Below are positions 15,935-24,151 of a stretch of DNA of 35,077 bases, piece by piece. The first letter of the stretch is position 1. Each line of letters starts with the position of its first letter. The DNA lies in NCBI RefSeq assembly GCF_900491935.1, contig NZ_UEXK01000004.1, positions 3,189,050-3,224,126 on the forward strand, read 5' to 3'. A model generated the notes under the pieces. The model made no database searches. It worked only from the letters and a program-made list of their open reading frames with translations, and was not told the DNA's origin. A program made the translations under genes and the position numbers. This DNA comes from Klenkia terrae (lineage in GTDB: Bacteria > Actinomycetota > Actinomycetes > Mycobacteriales > Geodermatophilaceae).

Positions 15935-16801
15935 TCACACGCCGATCGGGTGCCACACCGTCTTGGTCTCCAGGAACGGGGTCATCCGGGACAGGCCGGG
16001 GTCGGCGGTCCAGTCCGACTCCTCGGCCGGGGCGCGCAGCACCCGCTTGAGGCTGCCGGCCGCCGAGCGCTCCAGCTCCATGGCCGCCGTCCCGGTGCAG
16101 CCGGCCAGGTCGATGCCGTCGACGTCGTCGTGCTCGGCCAGCCAGGGGCCGATCTCGCCGGCGTCCCCGGTGAGCAGGTTGGCCACCCCGCCGGGCACGT
16201 CGGAGGTGGCCAGCACCTCCGACAGCGTGATCGCCGGCAGCGGCCGGTCGTGCGAGCTGACCACCACGGCGGTGCAGCCGGTGGCCAGCACCGGGGCCAG
16301 CACGCTGACCAGGCCCAGCAGCGAGGACCGCTGCGGCGCCAGGACGACGACCACACCCGAGGGCTCGGGCACCGAGAAGTCGAAGAAGGGGCCGGCGACC
16401 GGGTTGGTGCCGCCGAGCACCGAGGCCAGCTTGTCGGTCCACCCGGCGTACCAGACCCAGCGGTCGACCGCGGCGTCCACGGCGGCCCGGGCCTTGGCGG
16501 CCGACAGGCCCTCGCCGGCGGCGACCTCCTCGGCGAACTGGGCGGCGCGGCCCTCCATCACCTCGGCGACCCGGTAGAGCACCTGGCCGCGGTTGTAGGC
16601 GGTGGCGGCCGACCAGCCGGCGAAGGCGCCGCGGGCGGCCACGACGGCGTCCCGGGCGTCCTTGCGCGAGGCCCACGCGGCGTTGGCCAGGAACCGGCCG
16701 CGGCCGTCGGTGACCTCGTAGGTGCGGCCGGACTCCGTGCGGGGGAACTTCCCGCCCAGGTAGAGCTTGTAGGTCTTGCGGACCTCGAGGCGCTCGGGCA
16801 T
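15935..16801 (-). CDS. Truncated aldehyde dehydrogenase-like protein lacking the catalytic domain
   Basis: The 288-residue product aligns to the N-terminal, cofactor-binding part of aldehyde dehydrogenases (YLGGKFPRTESGRTYEVTD, then AGWTDKLASVLGG, SGVVVVLAPQ and PGGVANLLTGDAGEIG). The family's GSTEVG glycine motif is replaced by AGCTGTAAM. The sequence ends at about the point where the catalytic Cys domain should begin, with a short unrelated tail (TPFLETKTVWHPIGV). It cannot catalyse oxidation alone. It starts with ATG overlapping the stop of the full ALDH (TGATG), so the two are coupled. The arrangement resembles ALDH16, where a full ALDH domain is followed by a truncated pseudo-ALDH domain. 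Here the domains are separate polypeptides. A role as structural partner is inferred. Confidence 0.88.
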   Translation of the reverse strand: MPERLEVRKTYKLYLGGKFPRTESGRTYEVTDGRGRFLANAAWASRKDARDAVVAARGAFAGWSAATAYNRGQVLYRVAEVMEGRAAQFAEEVAAGEGLSAAKARAAVDAAVDRWVWYAGWTDKLASVLGGTNPVAGPFFDFSVPEPSGVVVVLAPQRSSLLGLVSVLAPVLATGCTAVVVSSHDRPLPAITLSEVLATSDVPGGVANLLTGDAGEIGPWLAEHDDVDGIDLAGCTGTAAMELERSAAGSLKRVLRAPAEESDWTADPGLSRMTPFLETKTVWHPIGV

Positions 16802-18237
16802 CAGGACTCCTTCAGGTACGCGCGCAGGCCCAGACGGCCGCCCTCGCGTCCGTAGCCGGACTGCTTGTAGCCACCGAAGGGCGACGTCGGGTCGAACTGG
16901 TTGAACGTGTTGGCCCACACCACGCCGGCCCGCAGCTGGTTCGCGATCGACAGGATCCGCGAGCCCTTCTCCGACCAGATGCCGGCCGACAGCCCGTAGG
17001 TGGAGTTGTTGGCCTTGGCGACCGCCTCGTCCGGCGTCCGGAAGGTCAGCACGGACAGCACCGGGCCGAACACCTCGTCGCGGGCGATCCGGTGCGCGGG
17101 GGAGACGTCGGTGAAGACGGTCGGCTTGAACCAGAAGCCGCGCTCGGGCAGCTCGCCGGCGGGCTGCCAGGGGTGCGCGCCCTCGGCCTCGCCGATGTCG
17201 ACCAGCTCCCGGATCCGGGCCAGCTGCTCGGCGGAGTTGATCGCGCCGATGTCGGTGTTCTTGTCCAGCGGGTCGCCGACCCGCAGCGTGCCGATCCGGC
17301 GCTGCAGCGAGGCGATGACCTCGTCGTGCACCGACTCCTGCACCAGCAGCCGGGACCCCGCGCAGCAGACGTGGCCCTGGTTGAAGAAGATGCCGCGGAC
17401 GATGCCCTCGACGGCCTGGTCGACCGGTGCGTCGTCGAAGACGATGTTCGCCGCCTTGCCGCCGAGCTCCAGGGTCAGCACCTTCTGCGTCCCGGCGACG
17501 GCGCGGGCGATCTGCTTGCCCACCTCGGTCGAGCCGGTGAAGGCGACCTTGTCCACGTCGGGGTGCTCGACGACCGCCCGGCCGGTGTCGCCGGCGCCGG
17601 TCACGATGTTGACCACGCCCGGGGGCAGGTCGGCCTGCTGGCAGATCTCCGCGAACAGCAGCGCGGTCAGCGGGGTGGTCTCGGCCGGCTTGAGGACGAC
17701 GGTGTTGCCCGCCGCCAGGGCCGGGGCAACCTTCCAGGCCAGCATCATCAGCGGGAAGTTCCACGGGATGACCTGGCCGGCCACGCCGTGCGGGCGGGGG
17801 GCGGCGCCCAGGCCCACGTGGTCGAGCTTGTCGGCCCACCCTGCGTGGTAGAAGAAGTGCGCCGCGGCCAGGGGCACGTCGACGTCGCGCGACTCGGTGA
17901 TCGGCTTGCCGTTGTCCAGGGTCTCCAGGACCGCGAACTCCCGGGCCCGCTCCTGCAGCAGGCGGGCGATCCGGAACAGGTACTTGCCGCGGTCGGCCGG
18001 GCGCATCGGGCCCCAGACCCGGGTGAACGCCCGGCGGGCGGCGCGGACGGCGCGGTCGACGTCGGCGTCGGTGCCCACCGCGATCTCGCTGAGCACCTCC
18101 TCGGTCGCCGGGTTGACCGTCTTCAGGGGGGTGCCCTGGCCGGGGGTGAACTCGCCGTCGACGAACAGGCCGTAGCTGGGCTGCAGGTCCACGATCGAGC
18201 GGGACTCGGGGGCGGGGGCGTACTCGAAGAGGCTCAT
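16801..18237 (-). CDS. Aldehyde dehydrogenase (full-length, NAD-dependent)
   Basis: It oxidises an aldehyde to the carboxylate. Next to deoC the likely substrate is acetaldehyde from deoxyribose-5-phosphate cleavage. The 478-residue protein has PWNFPL with the oxyanion Asn, the GSTEVGK cofactor loop, LELGGK with the general-base Glu (about 257), and NQGHVCCAGSR with catalytic Cys291. The C-terminal FGGYKQSGYGREGG is also present. It is not a CoA-acylating type, since the classic hydrolytic ALDH motifs are intact. The start ATG overlaps the deoC stop by one base (TGATG), and its own stop overlaps the truncated ALDH-like gene in the same way. The three genes form one operon. Confidence 0.94.
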   Translation of the reverse strand: MSLFEYAPAPESRSIVDLQPSYGLFVDGEFTPGQGTPLKTVNPATEEVLSEIAVGTDADVDRAVRAARRAFTRVWGPMRPADRGKYLFRIARLLQERAREFAVLETLDNGKPITESRDVDVPLAAAHFFYHAGWADKLDHVGLGAAPRPHGVAGQVIPWNFPLMMLAWKVAPALAAGNTVVLKPAETTPLTALLFAEICQQADLPPGVVNIVTGAGDTGRAVVEHPDVDKVAFTGSTEVGKQIARAVAGTQKVLTLELGGKAANIVFDDAPVDQAVEGIVRGIFFNQGHVCCAGSRLLVQESVHDEVIASLQRRIGTLRVGDPLDKNTDIGAINSAEQLARIRELVDIGEAEGAHPWQPAGELPERGFWFKPTVFTDVSPAHRIARDEVFGPVLSVLTFRTPDEAVAKANNSTYGLSAGIWSEKGSRILSIANQLRAGVVWANTFNQFDPTSPFGGYKQSGYGREGGRLGLRAYLKES

Positions 18238-19235
18238 CAGTCGACGCTCACGTGGTCGGGGCCGGAGTAGTGGCCGGTGCGGAGCTTCTGGCGCTGCAGG
18301 AGCAGGTCGTTGAGCAGGCTGGAGGCGCCGAACCGGAACCAGTCGGGGGACAGCCAGTCCTCCCCGACCACCTCGTTGATCATCACCAGGTGCTTGACGG
18401 CGTCCTTGGTGGTCTTGATGCCGCCGGCGGGCTTGACGCCGATCTGCACGCCGGTCGCGGCGCGGAAGTCGCGCACCGCCTCGAGCATCACCAGGCAGAC
18501 CGGCAGGGTCGCGGCGGGGGAGATCTTGCCGGTGGAGGTCTTGATGAAGTCCCCGCCGGCCAGCATCGCCAGCCACGAGGCCCGGCGGACGGCGTCGTAG
18601 GTGCGCAGCTCGCCGGTCTCCAGGATCACCTTCAGGTGCGCGGACCCGCAAGCCTCCTTGACCGCCACGACCTCCTCGAACACGTCGAGGTAGCGGCCGG
18701 ACAGGAACGCGCCGCGGTCGATGACCATGTCGATCTCGTCGGCGCCGTTGGCCACGGCGTCCCGGACGTCGGCGAGCTTGACCTCCCGGCTGGCCCGGCC
18801 CGACGGGAAGGCGGTGGCCACGGCGGCGGTGTGGATGCCGGTGCCGGCCAGGGCGTCGGACGCCACCCCGGCCAGGTCGCCGTAGACGCAGACCGCGGCC
18901 ACGGCGGGGCAGCCGGGGTCGGTCGGGTCGGGACGGCGGGCCTTGGCGGCCAGCGAGCGCACCTTGCCCGGGGTGTCGGCGCCCTCCAGCGTGGTCAGGT
19001 CGACCATCGAGATGGCGGTGTCGATGGCCCAGGCCTTCGCCGTCGTCTTGATCGAGCGGGTGCCCAGCTGGGCGGCTCGGGCCTCGGCGCCGACCTGGTC
19101 CACGCCCGGCAGGCCGTGCAGGAAGGCGCGGAAGGCGGCGTCGGACCGGGTGACGTCGGCGAACGCGTCGGGGGTCCCGCGGGGCGGTGGCCCCGGGAGG
19201 TCGCCGAGCGCGGTGGGGTCCAGCACGTGCGTCAT
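18237..19235 (-). CDS. deoC: Deoxyribose-phosphate aldolase
   Basis: It splits 2-deoxyribose-5-phosphate into glyceraldehyde-3-phosphate and acetaldehyde. It is 332 residues from ATG 19235; ATG at 19244 or 19247 would add 3 or 4 residues and no start has a strong ribosome binding site. This is the long form of the class I enzyme, about 80 residues longer at the N-terminus than the E. coli one. The Schiff-base Lys lies at 232 in FIKTSTGK and the second catalytic Lys at 268 in [27 protein letters not shown] carries the proton-relay Asp. It is divergent from upp and heads the operon with the two ALDH genes, which would remove toxic acetaldehyde. Confidence 0.95.
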   Translation of the reverse strand: MTHVLDPTALGDLPGPPPRGTPDAFADVTRSDAAFRAFLHGLPGVDQVGAEARAAQLGTRSIKTTAKAWAIDTAISMVDLTTLEGADTPGKVRSLAAKARRPDPTDPGCPAVAAVCVYGDLAGVASDALAGTGIHTAAVATAFPSGRASREVKLADVRDAVANGADEIDMVIDRGAFLSGRYLDVFEEVVAVKEACGSAHLKVILETGELRTYDAVRRASWLAMLAGGDFIKTSTGKISPAATLPVCLVMLEAVRDFRAATGVQIGVKPAGGIKTTKDAVKHLVMINEVVGEDWLSPDWFRFGASSLLNDLLLQRQKLRTGHYSGPDHVSVD

Positions 19236-19281
19236 GCCCGCCATCATCCCCGATGCCGCCGACAGGACAGCTGCCTGCCGC

Positions 19282-19287
19282 TACGGT
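19282..19287 (+). promoter_or_regulatory. Candidate -10 box of upp (leaderless start)
   Basis: TACGGT, then 7 nt (GACCGCC), then the GTG start at 19295. No Shine-Dalgarno sequence is present. The 59-bp gap to deoC must also hold the divergent deoC promoter, for which I see no clear -10. Confidence 0.5.
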
Positions 19288-19294
19288 GACCGCC

Positions 19295-19918
19295 GTGCAG
19301 CTCACCGTCGTCGACCACCCGATCGCCCGCGCCCGACTGACCCGGATGCGCGACGAGCGCACCGACAACGCCGCGTTCCGCGCCGCGCTGCGGGACCTCA
19401 CCGAGCTGCTGGTCTTCGAGGCCACCCGCGAGCTGGCGGTGGAGGAGTACGAGATCACCACCCCGGTGACCACGACGACCGGCTACCGGCTCGCCGCACC
19501 CCCGCTCATCGTCCCGGTGCTCCGGGCCGGTCTCGGCATGGCCGACACCGCGCACTCGCTGCTGCCGGAGTCCCAGATGGGCTTCGTCGGGCTGGCCCGC
19601 AACGAGGTCACCTTCGAGCCCGAGGCCTACATGGCGTCGTTGCCGGAATCCCTGGTCGGCCGCGAGGTGTTCGTGCTGGACCCGATGCTGGCCACCGGCG
19701 GCTCGCTGGTGCACTGCTGCTCGCTGCTCACCGCGCGCGGCTGCACCTCGATCACCGTGCTGTGCGCGCTGGCCGCCCCCGAGGGCCTCACCCGGCTCGA
19801 GGAGTCCGGGCTGCCGCTGCGGGTCTTCACCGCCAGCGTCGACGTCGAGCTCAACGACAACGCCTACATCGTCCCGGGCCTGGGCGACGCCGGCGACCGC
19901 CAGTTCGGCGCCGTCTGA
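19295..19918 (+). CDS. upp: Uracil phosphoribosyltransferase
   Basis: It joins uracil to PRPP to make UMP, recovering the base released by DeoA-type phosphorolysis. The 207-residue product carries [10 protein letters not shown], the PRPP-binding loop [11 protein letters not shown] and the uracil-binding C-terminus [15 protein letters not shown]. Length and motifs match the bacterial Upp family. GTG at 19295 is the start because a -10 box ends 7 nt upstream; GTG at 19286 lies inside that box. The stop overlaps the next start as TGATG, so it is coupled to the Gfo/Idh oxidoreductase gene. Confidence 0.95.
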   Translation: MQLTVVDHPIARARLTRMRDERTDNAAFRAALRDLTELLVFEATRELAVEEYEITTPVTTTTGYRLAAPPLIVPVLRAGLGMADTAHSLLPESQMGFVGLARNEVTFEPEAYMASLPESLVGREVFVLDPMLATGGSLVHCCSLLTARGCTSITVLCALAAPEGLTRLEESGLPLRVFTASVDVELNDNAYIVPGLGDAGDRQFGAV

Positions 19919-20814
19919 TGCGCTTCGCCGTCCTGGGCAGCGGGTTCTGGGCCACTGAGGTGCACGCCGCGTCGCTGGCCGAGCACCCCGACGCCGAGCT
20001 CGTGGGCATCTGGGGCCGGGACGCCGGCAAGGCGCAGGCCGCCGCCGCGCGCTACGACGTCCACGGCACCGACGACCTGGACGCGCTGCTGGCCGACGTG
20101 GACGCCGTGAGCATCTCGGTGCCGCCGTCCGTGCAGCCCGACCTGGCGGTGCGGGCCGCCGAGGCCGGCTGCCACCTGCTGCTGGAGAAGCCGGTCGCGA
20201 TGACGGTCGCCGACGCCGACCGGGTCGCCGCGGCCACCGCGGCGGCCGGGGTCGCCTCGGTGGTCTTCCTGACCTACCGCTTCCGGACGTCGGCGACCAC
20301 CTGGCTCGAGCAGGCCTCCCGCTCCACGCTGGTGGGCGGCGCGGTGACCTGGCTGGCCAGCACCTTCGCCGCCGACAGCCCGTTCCGCGGGTCGCAGTGG
20401 CGGGCCGAGCCCGGCGCACCGCTGTGGGACCTGGGCCCGCACGCCCTCTCGCTGCTCACCCCCGTGCTGGGGCCGGTGGTCGCCGCGCAGGGCAGTCGGG
20501 CCGCCGACGGCACCGTGAACGTGATCCTGGAGCACGAGGCCGGGCAGACCAGCACGCTCACGCTCTCGGCGACGGCCTCCCCGCTGTCGGCCGGCGAGGA
20601 GTTCTGGGTGCACGGCGACGCCGGTCGCCTGGTGCTGCTGCCCGAGGAGGGCCGCACGGCCCACCTGGCGCACGCGGTGGCGGTCACCGAGCTGCAGGCG
20701 GCCGCGCTGACCGGCGGGGCGCACCCGTGCGACGCGGCGTACGGCGCCGAGCAGGTCCGGGTGCTGGCCGCCGCCGAGGCGGCCATCTCCGCGGGGGCGC
20801 GGCAGCAGGTCTGA
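19918..20814 (+). CDS. Gfo/Idh/MocA-family NAD(P)-dependent oxidoreductase
   Basis: Cytosolic oxidoreductase of 298 residues. The N-terminal Rossmann fold starts [12 protein letters not shown], and VSISVPPSVQPDLAV is typical. LLLEKPVAM carries the conserved Glu-Lys-Pro of the family near residue 92. The C-terminal half is the shorter alpha/beta domain with GPHALSLLTPVLGP, where the family often has a catalytic His (PHAL). Members act on sugars, inositols or their derivatives. The substrate cannot be read from sequence. Start and stop overlap neighbours (TGATG at both ends), placing it in one operon with upp and two DUF805 genes. Confidence 0.9.
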   Translation: MRFAVLGSGFWATEVHAASLAEHPDAELVGIWGRDAGKAQAAAARYDVHGTDDLDALLADVDAVSISVPPSVQPDLAVRAAEAGCHLLLEKPVAMTVADADRVAAATAAAGVASVVFLTYRFRTSATTWLEQASRSTLVGGAVTWLASTFAADSPFRGSQWRAEPGAPLWDLGPHALSLLTPVLGPVVAAQGSRAADGTVNVILEHEAGQTSTLTLSATASPLSAGEEFWVHGDAGRLVLLPEEGRTAHLAHAVAVTELQAAALTGGAHPCDAAYGAEQVRVLAAAEAAISAGARQQV

Positions 20815-21236
20815 TGGCCGGGTCCTGGTACCTGCCGCGCGGCCGCATCCCGCGGCGGCGGTGGTGGCTGGGCTACGTGGTGGCGTTCGTGCTGCTCGGC
20901 CTGCTCACGACCTGGGTCGACCGGACCTGGTTCCCCGACGCCTTCCCGCAGGTCCGCGGGGACGACGGGTTCGACGTGCTGTGGCCCTTCCCGGACACCG
21001 GTGGACCGGTCACCGCGGTGACCGGCCTGCTGCTGCTGGTGCCGAACGTCGGCGCGCTGGTCTGCCGGCTGCATGACCGGGACCACTCGGCGCTCTGGCT
21101 GCTGTGGTTCCTCGTGCCCCTGGTCGGCTGGCTCGTGCTCGTCGTGACCGTGGGCTTCCTGCGGGGCACCCCGGGTGCCAACCAGTACGGTCGTCCACCG
21201 GGGACCGGGTCGGAGGGGGCGTCGTGGAGTTCGTGA
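20814..21236 (+). CDS. DUF805 family membrane protein, copy 1
   Basis: A small membrane protein of 140 residues with three hydrophobic segments (about 19-36, 66-85 and 93-113). The DUF805 hallmark CRLHDRDHSALWLLWFLVP is followed by the C-terminal GTPGANQYG. The function of this family is unknown. ATG at 20814 overlaps the preceding stop as TGATG. Its 3' end overlaps the next gene by 13 nt. It carries the conserved RLHDRD-S core seen also in copy 2 (RLHDLGRS), so the two are probably an old tandem duplication or a hetero-oligomer. Confidence 0.85.
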   Translation: MAGSWYLPRGRIPRRRWWLGYVVAFVLLGLLTTWVDRTWFPDAFPQVRGDDGFDVLWPFPDTGGPVTAVTGLLLLVPNVGALVCRLHDRDHSALWLLWFLVPLVGWLVLVVTVGFLRGTPGANQYGRPPGTGSEGASWSS

Positions 21237-21697
21237 ACTGGTACGTGCGGCGGGGCCGCATCGACCGCCGGGTGTTCTGGCTGCACTACGTGCTGCCGAC
21301 CACCCTCCTGACCATCCTGGCCGTCGGCGTCGACCTGTCCTTCGGCGACACCAACCTGATGGCGGTCGCCGAGGGCCGCGAGACGGTGCTCGAGCTGGGC
21401 GCGGCGACCACCGTCATCGGCTACCTGACGATCCTGCCGACGCTGAGCTCCCAGTCCGCGCGGCTGCACGACCTGGGCCGGTCGGCCTGGTGGCTGCTGC
21501 TCAACGCCGTCCCGCTGTTCGGGCAGCTGGCGCTGCTGGGCATCTGCGGCTTCGTGCCCGGCCAGCCCGTCGCCAACCGGTACGGCCCGCCGACGACCGG
21601 TCCGGCCGTGGCCGGGCCCGTCGTCGCCCCGGACCAGCCGTGGGTCCCCGGTCCGGCGGACCGGGCGCCGGACTACCCGCCGTCGGACTGGCGCTGA
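21224..21697 (+). CDS. DUF805 family membrane protein, copy 2
   Basis: A 157-residue membrane protein with hydrophobic segments at about 20-37, 60-77 and 90-112. The core ARLHDLGRSAWWLLLNAVPL and the end GQPVANRYGPP are typical. The start includes WYVRRGRIDRRVFW, the usual N-terminal DUF805 signature. The last 35 residues are Pro/Ala rich and polar. GTG at 21224 is chosen because GGAGG (21212-21216) lies 7 nt upstream; the in-frame GTG at 21233 is too distant. It overlaps copy 1 by 13 nt and is convergent with the mutase gene after a 10-nt gap. Confidence 0.85.
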   Translation: MEFVNWYVRRGRIDRRVFWLHYVLPTTLLTILAVGVDLSFGDTNLMAVAEGRETVLELGAATTVIGYLTILPTLSSQSARLHDLGRSAWWLLLNAVPLFGQLALLGICGFVPGQPVANRYGPPTTGPAVAGPVVAPDQPWVPGPADRAPDYPPSDWR

Positions 21698-21707
21698 CCC
21701 CGGGCGG

Positions 21708-23330
21708 TCACAGCCCGAGGGCGGTCGACATCTCCGCGCGCAGACGCGCCAGGTCGGCCGTGCCCTGCGCGCGGGCGGCGTCGACACCGTCGGCCACCTC
21801 GACGACGGACTGCAGGTAGGCCTTGAGCTTGGGCTCGGTGCCGCTGGGCCGGACCACCACGCGGACGCCGTCCCCGGTCAGCCGCACGCCGTCGACGTCG
21901 GGGAGCAGGTCCTGCGCCGCGACCGGCCGGCCGAGCAGCTCGGTGGGCGGCGCGGCGCGCAGCCGGGCCATCGCGTCGGTGATCAGCGACAGGTCGGTCA
22001 CCCGCACCGACAGCTGACCGGTGGCGTGCAGGCCGTGCTCGGCGGCCAGCTCGTCGAGCCGGTCGAGCAGGGTGCGCCCGTCGGCGGCGAGCTCGGCGGC
22101 CAGCAGGGCGACGGCGAGCGAGGCGGAGATGCCGTCCTTGTCCCGGGCCACCTGCGGGGCGACCGCGTAGCCCAGCGCCTCCTCGTAGCCGAAGACCAGC
22201 GGCGCCGCCGGCGTGCCGGCCCGGATGATCCACTTGAACCCGGTCGGGGTCTCCTCGGTGGGCTGGCCGTGCGCGGCGGCCACCTCGCCCAGCAGCGACC
22301 CGCTGACCAGGGAGCGGGCGTAGGTGCCCGCGACGCCGCGGCGGAGCAGCCAGTCACCGAGCAGGGTTCCGACCTCGTCGCCGGTCAGCTGCCGGCCACC
22401 GCAGACCACCGAGCACCGGTCGGCGTCGGGGTCCTCGGCCAGCGCGACGTCGGCGCCGACCCGCTCGGCGAGGGCGACCAGCAGGTCCACCGCGCCGGGC
22501 TCCTCCGGGTTCGGGAAGGCCACGGTCGGGAAGTCGGCGTCCGGGTGCTCCTGCTCGGGCACCGCGTGCAGCTCGGCGAACCCGGCGGCGCGGAAGACGG
22601 CGCGGGTGGTCGCCGTCCCGACGCCGTGCATCGCGGTGCAGGCGATGGTCAGGTCCCCGCGGCCGGACACCCGCTCGGGCTGCAGCGCGGCCACGACGGC
22701 GGCGACGTAGTCGGCCTCGACGTCGTCGCCGAGGGTCTGCCAGTCGTCGGCCCGGGGCAGGTCGCGCGCGGGTCCGACGGCCGCGATGGCGGCCTCGATC
22801 TCCCGGTCGGCCGGGGGCACCAGCTGGGCGCCGTCGCCGAGGTAGACCTTGTAGCCGTTGTCCTGCGGCGGGTTGTGGCTGGCGGTGACCATGACGCCGG
22901 CGACCGCGCCCAGGTGGCGGACGGCGAAGGAGAGCACCGGCGTGGGCAGCGGGCGCGGCAGCACCTGGACGGCGAACCCGGCGCCGCTGAGCACCTCGGC
23001 GGTGACCCGGGCGAACTCGTCGGAGCGGTGCCGGCCGTCGTAGCCGACCACCACGCCCTGCCCGCCGCGCCCCTGGTCGGCCAGGTACCGGCCCAGCCCG
23101 GCCGCGGCGCGGGCGACCACGGCGGCGTTCATCCCGCCCGGGCCGGCCCGCAGCGGACCGCGCAGGCCGGCGGTGCCGAAGGTCAGCGGCCCGGCGAACC
23201 GGGCGGCGAGCTCGGCTGCGGCGTCGGGGGAGTCGCCGGCGTCCAGCAGGGCCTGCAGCTCGGCGGCGTCACCGGGGTGCGGGTCGGCCGCGATCCACTC
23301 CTGGACGGCCGCCCGGTCCACCGCGCTCAT
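21708..23330 (-). CDS. Phosphohexo/pentomutase, PGM2/PmmB type (probable phosphopentomutase)
   Basis: It moves phosphate between C1 and C5 (or C6) of a sugar phosphate. The 540-residue protein has the alpha-D-phosphohexomutase layout. The phospho-serine loop TASHNPPQDNG has Ser151, the metal loop DPDAD covers 300-304, the sugar-specificity loop is GYEEALGY, and the phosphate-binding loop is RPSGTEPKLK. The N-terminus FGTAGLRGPL and this length fit the PGM2/PmmB subgroup, in which phosphopentomutase activity is known. Being last in an operon with PNP favours conversion of (deoxy)ribose-1-phosphate to the 5-phosphate. Phosphomannomutase or glucomutase activity remains possible. ATG at 23330 overlaps the upstream gene by ATGA. 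Confidence 0.92.
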   Translation of the reverse strand: MSAVDRAAVQEWIAADPHPGDAAELQALLDAGDSPDAAAELAARFAGPLTFGTAGLRGPLRAGPGGMNAAVVARAAAGLGRYLADQGRGGQGVVVGYDGRHRSDEFARVTAEVLSGAGFAVQVLPRPLPTPVLSFAVRHLGAVAGVMVTASHNPPQDNGYKVYLGDGAQLVPPADREIEAAIAAVGPARDLPRADDWQTLGDDVEADYVAAVVAALQPERVSGRGDLTIACTAMHGVGTATTRAVFRAAGFAELHAVPEQEHPDADFPTVAFPNPEEPGAVDLLVALAERVGADVALAEDPDADRCSVVCGGRQLTGDEVGTLLGDWLLRRGVAGTYARSLVSGSLLGEVAAAHGQPTEETPTGFKWIIRAGTPAAPLVFGYEEALGYAVAPQVARDKDGISASLAVALLAAELAADGRTLLDRLDELAAEHGLHATGQLSVRVTDLSLITDAMARLRAAPPTELLGRPVAAQDLLPDVDGVRLTGDGVRVVVRPSGTEPKLKAYLQSVVEVADGVDAARAQGTADLARLRAEMSTALGL

Positions 23331-24151
23331 GCCTGCTGGGCCCGGGCCGCGACCGCGTCCACGGCGAAGTCGGGTCCGGCGTACTCACCGCCGACCCGGT
23401 CGAACTCCACGGTGCCCGGGGTCGGCTCGCCGTGCGCGGCGGTGATGGCCGCGGCGTAGGACTCGGCGTCGTCCACCGGGTCGTAGCCCAGCGCCCGGGC
23501 GCTGGTCAGGTCCCACCAGCCGCGGGTGTTGGCCGACACGCCCCAGACCACGGCGAAGCCGGGGGAGGGTGCGGTGAGGGCCGCCTCGACCAGGCCGACG
23601 GTGTCGGTGGGGGAGAGCCAGGTGGACAGGTGGCGCGGGGCCCGCGGCTCGGGCAGCGCGGAGCCGATGCGCAGGCAGACGACGTCCAGGCCGTAGCGGT
23701 CGACGTAGAGGGAGCCCAACGCCTCCATGGTCACCTTGGACACCCCGTAGTAGGTGTCCGGCCGGGGCTGGGCGTCGGTCTGCGCGTTCTCCGACCGCGG
23801 GGACATCCCGGTGGCGTGGTTGCTGCTGGCCAGCACCACCCGGCGCACGCCGGCCAGCCGGGCGGCCTCCAGCGCGACATAGGTGCCCTGGATGTTGGCG
23901 TGGCTGATCGCCGCCCAGGAGGACTCGGTGGCGATGCCGGCCATGTGCACCAGGGCGCCGGCGCCCTGTGCGGCGGCGGTGACCGCGGCCAGGTCGGTGG
24001 CGTCGGCGACCAGGTGCTCCTCGCCCGGGCGCGGGTCGGTGATCGGGACGACGTCCAGGCTGCGGACCGCGTGCCCGCGCTCGGGCAGCCCGGCACGCAG
24101 CAACCGGCCGATGTAGCCGGCCGCGCCGGTGACCAGCACGGGGCCGGTCAC
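23327..24151 (-). CDS. NAD-dependent epimerase/dehydratase family SDR, uronate dehydrogenase-like
   Basis: An extended short-chain dehydrogenase of 274 residues. GAAGYIG at the N-terminus is the NAD-binding glycine motif, and SSN at about 110 with YYGVSK supplies the catalytic Ser/Tyr/Lys set. [30 protein letters not shown] and [14 protein letters not shown] closely recall bacterial uronate dehydrogenases, which oxidise galacturonate or glucuronate to the lactone. The salvage context makes a uronate substrate uncertain; another pentose or hexose derivative is possible. GTG at 24151 overlaps the PNP stop (GTGA) and its stop overlaps the mutase start (ATGA). It is therefore the middle gene of a tightly coupled trio. 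Confidence 0.88.
   Translation of the reverse strand: MTGPVLVTGAAGYIGRLLRAGLPERGHAVRSLDVVPITDPRPGEEHLVADATDLAAVTAAAQGAGALVHMAGIATESSWAAISHANIQGTYVALEAARLAGVRRVVLASSNHATGMSPRSENAQTDAQPRPDTYYGVSKVTMEALGSLYVDRYGLDVVCLRIGSALPEPRAPRHLSTWLSPTDTVGLVEAALTAPSPGFAVVWGVSANTRGWWDLTSARALGYDPVDDAESYAAAITAAHGEPTPGTVEFDRVGGEYAGPDFAVDAVAARAQQA

Noticed and set aside
18371-18392. Sequence like the palindrome arm (GTTGATCATCACC) inside deoC
   Set aside because: It encodes a normal part of the aldolase and lacks the inverted partner, so it is a chance match.
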